Assembly (NCBI RefSeq): GCF_023065955.2
Contig: NW_026622863.1
Span: 42,948,177-43,012,176, forward strand
DNA from: Ursus arctos
Taxonomy: Eukaryota; Chordata; Mammalia; Carnivora; Ursidae
Length of the DNA stretch: 64,000 bases
Direction of reading: 5' to 3'
Shown here: piece after piece, positions 49,547 to 62,560 of the stretch
How positions within the stretch are numbered: the first letter of the stretch is position 1
How the letters are laid out: each line of letters starts with the position of its first letter
Program-made: the position numbers and the translations under genes
Notes under the pieces: model-generated
What the model was told of the DNA's origin: nothing
Database searches by the model: none
Seen by the model: the letters and a program-made list of their open reading frames with translations, nothing else

Positions 49547-50228
49547 AAAAATAAGTGTATTAGAAAGAGCTGCCAAATTTTATCAAAGCTTTGGCTTCTA
49601 TTTGTATAATTCTGTAGGGTTTCTCTTTTACTTTGTGTTTACAAGCTCCTTTTATTATGAATTACATTGCTAAATGTTGACAAATTCCCAGATATTGATC
49701 TAGTCTTGCATTCTTGTAATAAATAAACCCTATTTAGTCATAATAGATAAGTGATAGATAATAGATAGATATAGATAGCAATGTAATTAAAGGAAAAAAA
49801 AGTATGTAAAAATCGCAAATGTTTGCATTTCCTGCGAGAGCTTCAAAACACATAAAGCAAATACTGCTAGAACCACAAAAGACAAATAGACAAATTCACA
49901 ATTATACCCACCAATATCAAAACAATTAGAGACAGTAGACTTGACAAATTAATGCAACAGAATAGGAATTACATGAATGTATCCAAATACGCGTGGTAAT
50001 TTGGTATATGCTAAAGGTGACATTTCAAATAAGTAGGAAAAGATGGATTATTTGTAAATGGTGCTGAGAAATGGAATATAACATAGTGGTAAATTTAGAT
50101 TCTTGCACAAAAAAAAACTTTAATGTAAAAAAATGAAAACAAAAGTAACAGGAGAAATCATGGGCCATTTTAAAATCATCTCGCGATGCAGAGGGCCTTT
50201 TAAATATGAATAAAAACTCAGAAGGCTT

Positions 50229-50463
50229 GAGATGCCTGGGTGGCTCAGTTGGTTAAGTGTCTACCTTTGGCTCAGGTTATGATCCCAGGGTCCTGGGATC
50301 GAGTCCCACATCTGGCTACTTGCTCAGCAGGGAGCCTACTTTCTCCCTCTGCCTGCCAGTCCCCCTGCTTGTACTCTTACTCTCTCTCCCACTCTCTCTC
50401 TCTGGCAAATAAATAAATAAAATCTTTTTTAAAAATTAAAAAATAAAAAATAAATACAGAAAA
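50229..50463 (+). repeat. Carnivore SINE
   Basis: GATGCCTGGGTGGCTCAGTT head, full body and an A-rich tail with extra AAAAATAAAA. The duplication CTCAGAAGGCTT lies on both sides (near 50217-50228 and 50466-50477). Confidence 0.93.
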
Positions 50464-50980
50464 ACCTCAGAAGGCTTTAAAGAAAATACTCATAAATTAG
50501 ATAACATAAACATCATTTTGCATGGCAAAATGGCCTAAACAAATTCAAAAAAATAGTAAATTGGAAAAAATACTTATGAATCATAAGGTGATTTCCTTAC
50601 TATATAAGTAAAAGATTACTTTGTAATTGAGTATTGAGCAAAAGATAAAGACAGTTCACAGAAAAGAAACCCAAACTTATTCACAATAAGAAAAAAGCAA
50701 ATTAAAACTACACTTGGTTATCATTTTCCACCTATCACACTGATAAAGATCCAATAGACTGATAGCTTGACCTAAAAGACTTGAAATTTATACCTGAAAG
50801 CTCAGAAAGTGTATACTTTTTGAATATACCTGTAACAGTTATGAAAATTGAGGCTCATTCAATTCCATTGAATCATTCAATTCCAAAGTATCAATATAAA
50901 TGTCTGACTATAATGTAGTAGCAACAGAAACAAATAAGAAAAAGGTAGCCAAGACTTCTGAGTTAAAGAAGAACACCTAA

Positions 50981-51069
50981 GACTTGCCTACAGTTTTGCC
51001 ATAGCTTGCTTGTCCTGAAGTGCAATTCTCTATTATTGCCAAATAAACCTAATTTTGCTGTTAAAAAAA
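50981..51069 (+). pseudogene. 89-bp retrocopy of an unknown transcript's 3' end
   Basis: A perfect 12-bp duplication AAGAACACCTAA flanks it (50969-50980 and 51070-51081). It contains AATAAA (51042-51047), followed 15 bp later by a pure A tail. These are the features of an L1-mobilised, severely 5'-truncated mRNA. The source is unknown. Confidence 0.8.
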
Positions 51070-52670
51070 AAGAACACCTAAAGTAATTTACAAGATGTGA
51101 AAATGAATAATAATGAAAATACTAAATGCCAAAATTGTAGGATACAAACTATGTAGTAGAGGGAAATGTGCAGCTTTAAGTACATTTATCAAGAAAAACA
51201 AAAAACTAAATTCTCAACTCAAAAGTGTAAGGACAGAGCACACTCAAACAAGAATTAAATTATAAACATAAAAGGCAGAAATCAATACAGAATAGAGACA
51301 AAAGGATAGCAAAACCAAAAGATAGTTTTTTTTAAAATCAATGATCAATAAGTTATATCAACCTTTGTCAAGGCTGATAAAAAGTACAAAGATGCAAATA
51401 AGAAACTGAGTAAGAAACCAAATGAAGTTTGAAGAGTAGTAAAAGAATCTTATGAAGGAGTATTTGCAAACAAATTTGATAACCTAGACTAATGAACATA
51501 TTTCTAAAAAAATACCAAAACTGGCATAAGAAACAGAAAAATCTAATAAACCCAATCCTTTGAAATGGTATAGAAACATCTCCTCAGAAGACAACGCCTA
51601 GAGCCCAGATGGATTTACAACTAAATTTTAACCAAACTTTAATGAATGGATTTGATGATATATTTGATAGGAGACAAACAAGGTAAGAAAAAAAACACTT
51701 GATAGAGTCCAAATAACTGAGAAGTATATGGAGATATGCTCCAGCTCACCAGGAGTCAACAATAACAATGCAAACCAAAAACATCCAAGAAAGATAACAT
51801 CAAAGAGAGAGGTGCTGCTGATGAGAATGTAAACAGATGCAGCCACTCTAGAAAGTACTCTGGTTGTACCTGGTAAAATTGTGCAAAAAAACCAGGTGCA
51901 GAATTCTAGGGTAAGCACTCTAATCTAGTCCGGGTCTGCAAGGGGATACATACTAGGATGTTCTTTGTGAAAGCCAGGAATTGTATCTCTCACTTCAGGT
52001 GGAAAAGAATAAATAAAACATAGTAAATATATACTATTAGTTACTATGCAAGTGTTAGAAGTGATGAATAGCATTAGATGACTATGCACAGAGTAACATG
52101 ATAGATCTAAAAACCATGTGGAGTAAAAGGATGTCAAAAGAAAGCCAGGGTAGCATTTCTTATATCAGACAAAATAAACTTTAAAACAAAGACTGTACAT
52201 AATAAGAGACAAGGACACGATGTAATCATAAAGGGGACAATCCAACAAGAAGATATAACAATTGTAAATATTTTTGAACCCAACATGGGAGCACCCAAAA
52301 ACATAAAACAATTAATAACAAACATAAAGGAAATAATTGATAGTAATATAATAATAGTAAGGGACTTTAACATCCCACTTACATCAATGAACAGATCATC
52401 CAAACAGAAAATCAAAAAGGAAATAGTGACTCTGAATGGACCAGATGGATTTAACAGATATATTCAAAACATTCCATCCTAAAACAGCAGAATATGCATT
52501 CTTCTCAAATGCATGTGAAGCATTCTCTAGAATAGATCACATATTAGGCCACAAAACATTTTCAAAAAATTCAAAAAGATTGAAGTCATACCATTCATCT
52601 TTTCTGACCACAATGCTATGAAATAAACCATAAGAAAAAATGTGGAAAGAGCCATAAATACATGGAAGCT

Positions 52671-52685
52671 AAATAACATGCTACT
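52671..52685 (+). repeat. L1-C target-site duplication, left copy
   Basis: AAATAACATGCTACT, matching 58901-58915 except for one T/C difference. Confidence 0.93.
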
Positions 52686-53518
52686 GTGAGGAGTTAAGAT
52701 GGCAGAGGAGTAGGGGACCCCTTTTCAGCCAGTCCCCTGAGTCGAGCTGGATAGGTACCAGACCATCCTGAACATCCACGGAACCAGCCTGAGACGCAGG
52801 ATGATGCATCTGGATCTGTACAAATGAACATCTCCAGCGCTGAGTATTGAGGTACAAAGCGGGGAGCCGTGAAACCGCACACAGATATTGGAAGATAAAC
52901 GGAAGGGGGAGGGAGCCACCGCGTTCGGGCTCCGGGAAGCGGCAGCCACCTGCACAGGGGAGCGGGCGGACTCGCGGACCTGCACCCGCGAGAGAGTGGA
53001 CTGAGACCCTGAACCGGGTGCGCGCGCCACCAGGCTTCTTACAGAACTCCGGAATCCCGGTGTGCTCGCCGGGCATAGACTGAGACCCGGAGACCCAGGA
53101 GCGTGCGGGGGCGGCTGGCAGCATTAGAAACCCAAAGGACAGAGATGCACCGGCCCTGGAAGTGAGGGCAGGGACGCCGGGTGTGGGGCGCACATCCCGG
53201 GATGCTGCAGGGTTGAGCAGCACCAACAGTAAGGGAGTTAAAGTGGCCAGACATCAGTGGAGAATGGGCCGCATTCCCTCTGTTCTGTGACAATCCAGCC
53301 TCTGCTGCTCTGACGCTCAGAAGAGGCATAAAAGACCGCCAGGGAAAACCGCCAGAGAACAAAAGCCTGGAAATACCGGCTCACAGCGTGCCCATCCCCA
53401 TCCTCCCTCGCAGGGGACACGGAGACTCTACCCAAACAGGGTTGCCTGAGTATCGGCGCGGCAGGCCCCTCCCCCAGAACACAGAAGGCAGGCTGAAAAA
53501 TCAAGAAGCCCACAATCC

Positions 53519-53714
53519 AGGGCACCTGGGTGGCGCAATCATTGAGCGCCTGTCTTCAGCTTAGGGCGTGATCCCGGCGTTCCGGAAAGGAGTCCCTCAT
53601 CGGGCTCCTCCGCTGGGAGCCTGCTTCTTCCTCTCCCACTGCCCTGCTTCTGTTCCCATTCTTGCTGTCTGTCTCTCTCTCTCTCAGATAAATAAATAAA
53701 TAAAATCTTTAAAG
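53519..53714 (+). repeat. SINE embedded in the L1-C 5' UTR (subfamily-level insertion)
   Basis: It is flanked by AAGAAGCCCACAATCC (53503-53518) and AAGAAGCCCACATCCC (53715-53730), the same L1 position as in L1-B. It shares the diagnostic stretch CCGGAAAGGAGTCCCTCATC with the L1-B copy. The matching position in L1-A (8915-8930) is uninterrupted. Confidence 0.93.
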
Positions 53715-53815
53715 AAGAAGCCCACATCCCTAAGATCCCTATAAACAAGGGGCACGGCCTGGGACCCAGTCAATAATTTGGGCTCTGGACAACCCCGCAA
53801 CCTCTCCTCATCAGA

Positions 53816-54725
53816 ATGACAAGAAGGAGAAGTCCCCCCCACCCCGCAGCAAAGAAAAGACAGTGAGTCTGTGACCTCTGCCACAGAAATAATGGATATG
53901 GATGTAACCATATTATCAGAAATGGAATTCAGAGTAACGATGGTCAAAATGATGAGTAGAATTGAAAAAAGTATTAACGAAAAGGTTACTGAGAATATAG
54001 AATCCCTAAGGACAGAAATGAGAGCGAATCTGACAGAAATTAAAAATTCTATGAGCCAAATGCAGGCAAAACTAGAGGCTCTGACGGCCAGGGTCACAGA
54101 AGCAGAGGGACGGGTTAGTGAATTGGAGGATGGGTTAATAGAGGAAAAAATGAAAATAGAAGATGGTCTTAAAAAAATCCAAGCCCACGAATGTAGGTTA
54201 CGGGAGATTACTGACTCAATGAAACATTCCAATGTCAGAATCATCGGCATCCCCGAGGGGGTGGAGAAAAACAGAGGTCTAGAAGAGATATTTGAACAAA
54301 TTGTAGCTGAAAACTTCCCTAATCTAGCGAGGGAAACAAACATTCGTGTCCAAGAGGTAGAGAGGACCCCTCCCAAGCTCAACCATGACAAACCTATGCC
54401 ACGTCAAGTCATAGTGCATTTCGCAAATATTAGATCCAAGGATACAGTATTGAAAGCGACCAGGGCAAAGAAATTTCTCATGTACCAAGGCAAAGGCATC
54501 AGAATTACATCAGACCTGTCTACACAGACCTGGAATGAGAGAAAGGGTTGGGGGAGCATTTTTAAAGCTCTTTCAGAGAAAAACATGCAGCCAAGGATCC
54601 TTTATCCAGCAAGGCTGTCATTCAGAATTGATGGAGAAATAAAGACATTTCAGAATCGCCAGTCATTAACCAATTTCGTAACCACGAAACCAGCCCTACA
54701 GGAGATATTAAGGGGGGTTCTATAA
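53816..54725 (+). pseudogene. L1-C ORF1, almost intact
   Basis: From 53871 the frame is open for 284 codons. It has a leucine-rich coiled coil (KLEALTARVTEAEGRVSELE), the RNA-recognition-like domain (NVRIIGIPEGVEKNRGLEEI) and a C-terminal domain ending LQEILRGVL at 54725. The natural ATG at 53816-53818 is one frame off. The shift lies in a C-rich run (about 53834-53845), so the first 18 or so residues are read out of frame. No in-frame ATG near the true start replaces it. The first in-frame ATG codons are at 53892 and later. Confidence 0.9.
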
Positions 54726-54797
54726 AGGTAAAAAGGCCCCAAGAGTGATACACAAAAGAAAGTCACAACAAATACAAACAAAGACTTTACTGGCAAC

Positions 54798-57700
54798 ATG
54801 GCATCATTAAAATCATATCTCTCAGTTCTTAGTGCCAATGTGAATGGTTTCAACGCTCCCATAACATGAAACAGGGTTGCAGATTGGATAAAAAGAAATG
54901 ACCCATCCATTTGCTGTCTACAAGAGACTCATTACGAACCCAAAGATGCATTCAGACTGCGAGTAAGGGGATTCAGTACCATCTTTCACGCAAATGGACC
55001 TCAAAAGAAAGCTGGGGTAGCAATTCTCATATCAGATAGATTGGATTTTAAACTAGAGACTATAGTTAGAGACACAGAAGGGCACTATATTATTCTTAAA
55101 GGAAGTATTCAACAAGTGGATATGACAATTATAAATATATATGCCCCCAACAGGGGAGCAGCAAGATACACAAGCCAACTCTTAACCAGAATAAAGAGAC
55201 ATATAGGTAAAAATATATTAATAGTAGGGGACCTCAACACTCCAAAATCAGAAATAGAACACCCTGGCAAAAACTAAGCAAAGAATCAAAGGCTTTGAAT
55301 GCCATACTTGATGAGTTGGACCTCATAGATATATATAGAACACTACACCCCAGAACCAAAGAATACTCATTTTATTCTAATGCCCATGGAACATTCTCAA
55401 GAATAGACCATGTTCTGGGACACAAAACAGGTCTCAACCGATACCAAAAGATTGAAATTATCCCCTGCATATTCTCAGACCACAACGCTCTGAAATTGGA
55501 ACTCAACCACAAGGAAAAATTTCGAAGAAACTAAAACACTTGGAGACTAAGAACCATCCTGCTCAGGAATGACTCAATAAACCAGGAAATCAAAAATCAA
55601 ATTAAACAATTTATGGAGACCAATGAGAATGAAAATACAACGGTCCAAAACCTATGGGATACTGCAAAGGCAGTCCTAAGGGGGAAATATATAGCCATCC
55701 AAGCCTCACTCAAAAGAATAGAAAAACCTAAAATGCAGTTTTTATATTCTCACCTCAAGAAGCTGGAACAGCAACAGAGGGACAGGCCTAATCCACACAC
55801 GAGGAAGCAGTTGACCAAGATTAGAGCAGAAATCAATCAATCAGAAACCAGAAGTACATTAGAGCAGATCAACAGGACTAGAAGCTGGTTCTTTGAGAGA
55901 ATCAATAAAATTGACAGACCACTGGCAACACTTATCCAAAAGAAAAGAGAAAGGACCCAGATTATTAAAATTATGAATGAAAAAGGAGAGGTCACGACCA
56001 ACACCATTGAAATTGGAAGGACTATTAGAAATTTTTATCAACAGCTATATGCCAATAAACTAAGCAATCTGGAAGAGATGGAATCCTTCCTGGAAACCTA
56101 TAAACTACCAAGATTGAAACCGGAAGAAATTGATTTCTTAAACAGGCCAATTAATTATGAAGAAATTGAGTCAGTGATAAACAACCTTCCAAATAACAAA
56201 ACTCCAGGCCAGGACGGTTTTCCTGGGGAATTCTACCAAACATTCAAAGAAGAAATAATACCTATTCTCCTAAAGCTATTTCAAAAAATAGAAACAGAAG
56301 GAAAGCTACCAAACTCATTCTATGAGGCCAATATTACCTTGATCCCCAAATCAGGCAAAGATCCCCTCAAAAAGGAGAATTACAGACCGATTTCCCTAAT
56401 GAATATGGACGCCAAAATCCTCAACAAGATACTTGCTAATAGAATCCAACAGTACATTAAAAGGATTATCCATCATGATCAAGTGGGATTCATACCTGGG
56501 ATGCAAGCGTGGTTCAATATTCGCAAATCAATCAGCGTGATACAGCATATCAACAAGAAAAGACTCAGGAACCATATGATCCTCTCAATCGATGCCGAAA
56601 AAGCATTTGACAAAATACAGCATCCTTTCCTGATTAAAACGCTTCAGAGTGTAGGAATAGAAGGTACATTTCTCAATCTCATAAAAGCCATATATGAAAA
56701 GCCTACTGCAAATATTATTCTCAATGGGGAAAAACTGGAAGCCTTTCCCTTAAGATCAGGAACTCGACAAGGATGCCCACTCTCGCCACTATTATTCAAC
56801 ATAGTACTAGAAGTCCTTGCAACAGCAATCAGACGACAAAAAGGGATCAAAGGTATTCAAATCGGCAAAGAAGAAGCCAAAATGTCTCTCTTCGCAGATG
56901 ACATGATACTCTATATGGAAAACCCAAAAGAAGCCACTCCCAAACTATTAGAAGTTATAGAGCAATTCAGTAACGTGGCGGGATACAAAATCAATGCTCA
57001 GAAATCAGTTGCATTTCTGTACACGAATAACGAGAATGAAGAAAGAGAAATTAGGGAATCCATCCCATTTACAATAGCACCAAAAACCATACGTTACCTT
57101 GGAATTAACTTAACCAGAGACATAAAGGACCTTTATTCTAGAAACTATAAATCACTCTTAAAAGACATTGAGGAAGACATAAAAAGATGGAAAGATATTC
57201 CATGCTCATGGATTGGAAGAATTAACATAGTTAAAACGTCCATGCTACCCAGAGCAATCTACACTTTCAATGCTATCCCGATCAAAATACCAAGGACATT
57301 TTTCAAAGAACTGGACAAATAGCCCTTAAATTTGTATGGAACCAGAAAAGACCCCGAATCTCCAAGGAACTGTTGAAAAGGAAAAACAAAGCTGGGGGCA
57401 TCACAAGGCCGGATTTCGAGCTGTACTACAAAGCTGTGATCACAAAGACAGTATGGTACTGGCACAAAAACAGACACATAGACCAATGGAACAGAATAGA
57501 GAGCCCAGAAATGGACCCTCAGCTCTTTGGGCAACTAATATTTGATAAAGCAGGAAAAAACATCCGGTGGGAAAAAGACAGTCTCTTCAATAAATGGTGC
57601 TGGGAAAATTGGACAGCTACATGCAAAAGAATGAAACTTGACCACTCTCTCACACCATACACAAAAATAAACTCCAAATGGATGAAAGACCTCGATGTGA

Positions 57701-58620
57701 GACAGGAATCCATCAAAATTCTAGAGGAGAACATAGGCAGCAACCTCTACGACATCGGCCAAAGCAACCTTTTTCATGACACATCTCCAAAGGCAAGAGA
57801 AACAAAAGATAAAATGAATTTATGGGACTTCATCAAGATTAAAAGTTTCTGCACAGCCAAGGAAACAGTCAAAAAAACTAAGAGGCAGCCCACGGAATGG
57901 GAGAATATATTTGCAAATGACACTACAGATAAAGGACTGGTATCCAAGATCTACAAAGAACTTCTCAAACTCAATACACGAGAAACAGATAATCAAATCA
58001 AAAAATGGGCAGAAGATATGAACAGACACTTTTCCAATGAAGACATACAAATGGCTAACAGACACATGAAAAAATGTTCAAAATCATTAGCCATCAAGGA
58101 AATTCAAATCAAAACCACACTGAGATACCACCTTACGCCAGTTAGAATGGCAAAAATAGACAAGGCAAGAAACAACAATTGTTGGAGAGGATGTGGAGAA
58201 AGGGGATCCCTCCTACATTGTTGGTGGGAATGCAAGTTGGTACAGCCACTCTGGAAAACAGTGTGGAGGTCCCTTAAAAAGTTAAAAATTGACCTACCCT
58301 ATGATCCAGCCATTGCACTACTGGGTGTTTACCCCAAAGATATAGACGTAGTAAAGAGAAGGGCCATATGCACCCCAATGTTCATAGCAGCAATGTCCAC
58401 AATAGCTAAATCGTGGAAGGAGCCGAGATGCCCTTCAACAGATGACTGGAGTAAGAAGTTGTGGTCCATATATACAATGGAATATTACTCAGCTATCAGA
58501 AAGAACAAGTTCTCAACATTTGCTACAACATGGACGGCACTGGAGGAGATAATGCTAAGTGAAATAAGTCAAGCAGAGAAAGACAACTATCATATGATTT
58601 CTCTCATCTATGGAACATAA
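54798..58620 (+). pseudogene. L1-C ORF2, long open blocks with several breaks
   Basis: The start ATG is at 54798 and the terminal TAA at 58618-58620. An in-frame TGA at 54867 comes soon after the start. Endonuclease text (INIYAPNRGAARYTSQ, GDLNTPKSEIE, FSRIDHVLGHK) is broken at 55275 and 55532. The reverse transcriptase is open for 569 codons (55613-57322) and keeps the catalytic FADD at 56891-56902. After a frame change near 57.31 kb, the C-terminal region is open for 415 codons (57373-58620). Overall it cannot encode one functional protein. Confidence 0.92.
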
Positions 58621-58900
58621 GAACTAGAATGATCAGTAGGGGGAGAAAGGGATAAAGAAAGGGGGGGTAATCAGAAGGGGGAATGAAACATGAGAGACTA
58701 TGGACTATGAGAAACAAACTGAGGGCTACAGAGGGGAGGGGGTGGGGGAATGGGATAGGCCGGTAATGGGTAGTAAGGAGGGCACATATTGCATGGTGCA
58801 CTGGGTGTTATACACAACTAATGAATCATCGAGCCTTACATCGAAAACCGGGGATGTACTGTATGGTGACTAACATAATATAATAAAAAGTCATTAAAAA

Positions 58901-58915
58901 AAATAACACGCTACT
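58901..58915 (+). repeat. L1-C target-site duplication, right copy
   Basis: AAATAACACGCTACT, matching 52671-52685 with one difference. The older L1 resumes here. Confidence 0.93.
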
Positions 58916-60365
58916 AAACAACAAATGGGTAAACCAAGAAATCAAAGGAGAAATAAAAAATTACATGGAAACAAATGAAAATGAAAATATGATGGGCCAA
59001 AATATCTGGGGTTCAGTAAAAGTGGTTCTAAGTTAAGTTTATAGCAATATAGGCCTACCTCAAGAAGCACGAAAAATCTCAAATAAACAATGTAATCTTA
59101 CCTCTAATGCAGCTAGACAAAGAACCACATACAAAACCCAAACCCAGAAGGAGGAAGGAAATAATAAAGTTTAGAGCAAAAATACATGATATAGAAACTT
59201 AAAAAAACAATAGAACAGATTAATGAAACTGGGAACTGGTTTTTTGTAAAGATCAACAGAATTGATAAACCTCTAGCCAGACTCATCAAAAGAACGAAAC
59301 AAAACAAAAAACAAAATGAGAGGGTGAAAATAAAGTCGTTAATGAAAGAGGAGAAATAATAACTGACAGTACAGAAACACAAGCAATTATAAGAAATTAT
59401 GAAAAGTTATATGCCAACAAATTGGGCAACCTAGAAGAAATGGATGAAACCCTAGAAACATATAACCTACCAAAACTGAAGCAGGAAGAAATTGAAATTT
59501 TGAACAGACCAATTACCAGCCAAGAAATTGACTCAGTAATCAAAAAATTCCCAACAAACAGAAGTCTAGGACCAGCTGACCTCAAAGGTGAATTCTACCA
59601 AACATTTAAAGAAGAGTTAATACTAGTCTCAAAATATTCCAAAAAAATAGAAGAGAAAGAAAAACTTCCAAATTCATTCTGCGAGGCCAGCATTACTCTG
59701 ATACCAAAACCAGATAAAGACACCACCAAAAAAGAGCACTACAGGCCAATATCTCAATGAATATAGATGAAAAAAATCCTAACAAAATACCAGCGAACTG
59801 AATCCAACAATACATTTAAAAAATCATTCACCACAATTAAGTGGTATTTATTCCTGGGATGCAAGGGTAGTTTAATACTTGTAAATCAATCAACATGATA
59901 CCTCACATCAGTAAGAGGCAGGATAAAAACCACGTGATCATTTCAATAGACACAGAAAAAGCCTTTAACAAAGTACAACATCCTTTCATGATAAAAACCC
60001 TCACAACAAGTTAGGTTTAGAGGGAACATACCTCAACATAATAAGGGCCTTATATGAAAATCCCACAGAACATCATACTGAATGGGGGAAAAATTGAGAG
60101 CTTTTCCCCTAAGGTCAAGAATAAAACAAGGATAAACTCTCGCCGCTTTTATTCCGCTTAGTACTGGAAGTCCTAGTCACAGCAATCAGACAACAAAAAG
60201 GCGTCCAAGTTAGTAAGGAAGAAGCAAAACTTTCACTATTTGCACTATTTGCAGATGACAAGATACTACATATAGAAAACCCTAATGAGTCTACCAAAGA
60301 CTGATATATGAATTCAGTGAAGTTGCAGGATACAAAATCAATGTATAGAAATCTGTTACATTTCT

Positions 60366-60517
60366 GGGGCGCCTGGGTGGCTCAGTAGGCTAAGCATCTG
60401 ACTTCTCATTTCAGCTCAGGTTATGATCTCAGGGTCATGAGATTAAGCCCACATAGGGCTCCATGCTCAGCACAGAGTCTGTTTGAGTTTCTCTCCTTCT
60501 GCCACCCCACACTCTCA

Positions 60518-60556
<39 letters not shown>

Positions 60557-60575
60557 AATTTTTTAAAAAAAGAAA
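60366..60575 (+). repeat. Carnivore SINE with long (AAAT)n tail
   Basis: GGGGCGCCTGGGTGGCTCAG head inside the outer L1. The tail holds about ten AAAT units (60516-60557). GTTACATTTCT flanks it on both sides (about 60355-60365 and 60579-60589). Confidence 0.93.
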
Positions 60576-61464
60576 TGTTACATTTCTGTAAATTAATAAA
60601 GAAGCAGCAGAAAGGGAAATTAAGAAAACAATCCCATTAACAATTGTACCAAAAGTAATAAAATATCTAGGAATAAACTTAACCAAAGAGGTAAAAGACC
60701 TATACTCTGAAAACTATAAAACACTGATGAAAGAAATTCAGGATGACACATAGAAATGGAAAGACATTCTGTGCTCATGGATTGGAAGAACAAATATTTT
60801 TAAATGTCTACATTACTCAAAGCAATCTACAGATTTAATGAAACCCCTATCAAAATACCAACAGCCTTTTTTCACAGAGCTAGAACAAACAATCCTAAAA
60901 TGTGTATGGAAACACAAAAGACCCCAAATAGCCAAAGCAATCCTGAAAAAGAACAAAGCTGGAGGTACCACAATTCCAGACTCCAAGTTACATTACAAAG
61001 CTGTAGTAATCACAACAGTATGGTACTGTCATAAAAAAAGACACAGATCAATAGAACAGAATAGAAAACCCAGAAATAAACCCACAATTATATGATCAAT
61101 CTTCAACAAAGGAAGCAAGAATATGCAATGGGAAAAAGTCTCTTCAACAAATAGTGTTGGGAAAACTGGACAGCTAATGCAGAAGAATGAAACTGGACCA
61201 CCTTCTTACACCATACACAAAAACTCAAGATGGATTAAAGACCTAAATGCAAGACTTGAAACTGAAACAATAAAAATCCTATAAGAGAGCACAGGCGGTA
61301 ATTTCTCCGACATCAGCCATAGCATTTCTCTAGATAACCTAACCTGAGGCAAGGGAAATAAAAGCAAAGATAAACTATTGGGACTACATCAAAATAAAAA
61401 GCTTCTGCACAGGAAAAAAAAAATCAACAAAACTAAAAGGCAACCTACTGAGTGGGAGAAGATA

Positions 61465-61585
61465 AGGGGCACCTAACTGCCTCAGTGTGTAGAGTATGTG
61501 ACTCTTGATCTCAGGGCCAAGAGTTCAAGCCCCACACTGGGCACGGTACCTACTTAAAGTTAAAAACAAACAAACAAACAAACTG
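61465..61585 (+). repeat. Short old carnivore SINE in the outer L1
   Basis: Head AGGGGCACCTAACTGCCTCA, body AGAGTTCAAGCCCCACACTG and an (AAAC)n tail. TGGGAGAAGAT lies on both sides (about 61453-61463 and 61584-61594). Confidence 0.88.
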
Positions 61586-62560
61586 GGAGAAGATATTTGC
61601 AAATGACTATCCAATAAAGTGTTAGTATCCAAAATACATAAAGAACTAAGGCAACTCAACACCCAAAAGGCAAATAATCCAATTAAAAAATTGGCAGAAG
61701 ACATGAACAGACATTTCTTCAAAGATATGCAGATGGTCAACAAAAAAGATACTCAACACTACGCATTATCAGGGAAATGCACATCAAAATTACAATGAGA
61801 TATCACTTCACACCTGTAAGAATTGCTAAAATAACACAAAAAATAACAAGTATTGGCAAGGATGTGGAGAAAAGGAACCTTTGTGCACTCTTGGTGGGAA
61901 TGTAAACCAGTGCAGCCACCGTGGAAAACAATATGGAGGTTCTTCAAAAAATTAAAAATAGACCTACCCTACAACCCAGTTATCTCACTACTAGGTATTT
62001 ACCCCCAAAACACAAAAACACTAATTTGAAGGGATACATGCACCCCTATGTCTATTGCAGCACTATTTACAATAACCAAAATATGGAAGCAATCCAAGTG
62101 TCCACTGATAGATGAATGGACCAAAATGTGGTATGTATATACACATACACAATGGAATATTATTCAGCCATAGAAAGAAATATTGCCATTTGCAACAACA
62201 TGAATATGAGCTAGGGAGTCTAATGCTAAGTGAAATAAGTCAGTCAGAGAAAGATAAATACTATATGATTTCACTCATATGTGGAAATTAAGAAACAAAA
62301 CAAATGAGCAAAAGAAAAAGAGAGACAGACAAATCAAGAGACAGATTCTTAACTACAGAGAACAAACTGATGATTACCAGAGGGGAGGTGGGGGACAGGG
62401 AATGGGTGAAATAGGTGGTGGGGATTAAAGAGTATACTTATCATGATGAGCACTGAGTCATGTATAGAATTGCTGAATCACTGTATTGGACACCTGAAAC
62501 TAATATAATACTGTATGTTAACTATACTGGAATTAAAATGAAAAACTTCTAAAAAACATA

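Larger units (their letters stand above)
48870..52137 (+). mobile_element. Patchwork of old L1 fragments, sense
   Basis: Pieces of diverged L1 follow one another. They include endonuclease-type text (TATATTAATATCAGACAAAA, CAAATAGACAAATTCACAAT), 3' UTR-type text (GATGGTTACCAGATGGGAGG, TTGTACACCTGAAACTAATG) and reverse transcriptase- and C-terminal-type text. Inserted in it are SINEs at 49438-49546 and 50229-50463 and the polyadenylated copy at 50981-51069. Individual boundaries are not resolved. Confidence 0.55.
52686..58900 (+). mobile_element. L1-C: near full-length LINE-1 nested in an older L1
   Basis: It starts GTGAGGAGTTAAGATGGCAG and has a GC-rich 5' UTR of about 1.1 kb containing an embedded SINE, then ORF1, ORF2, 3' UTR and a short A-tail. 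The length is 6.2 kb with a 15-bp target-site duplication (one mismatch). It is the best-preserved L1 in the window, but ORF1 and ORF2 both contain disruptions, so it is probably inactive. Confidence 0.96.
52138..62560 (+). mobile_element. Old L1 (outer element) split by L1-C
   Basis: 52138-52685 holds the endonuclease region (GGGACTTTAACATCCCACTT, GCATTCTCTAGAATAGATCA). 58916-62560 continues with the reverse transcriptase (TTTGCAGATGACAAGATACT), C-terminal region and 3' UTR. The sequence reads continuously if L1-C is removed. Many stops and frameshifts make it defunct. It also carries SINEs at about 60366-60575 and 61465-61590. Confidence 0.88.

Noticed and set aside
55613..57322. Long open frame of 569 codons as a possible host gene
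   Set aside because: It is L1 reverse transcriptase (FADD box, L1 motifs) within L1-C, flanked by L1 UTRs and a target-site duplication.
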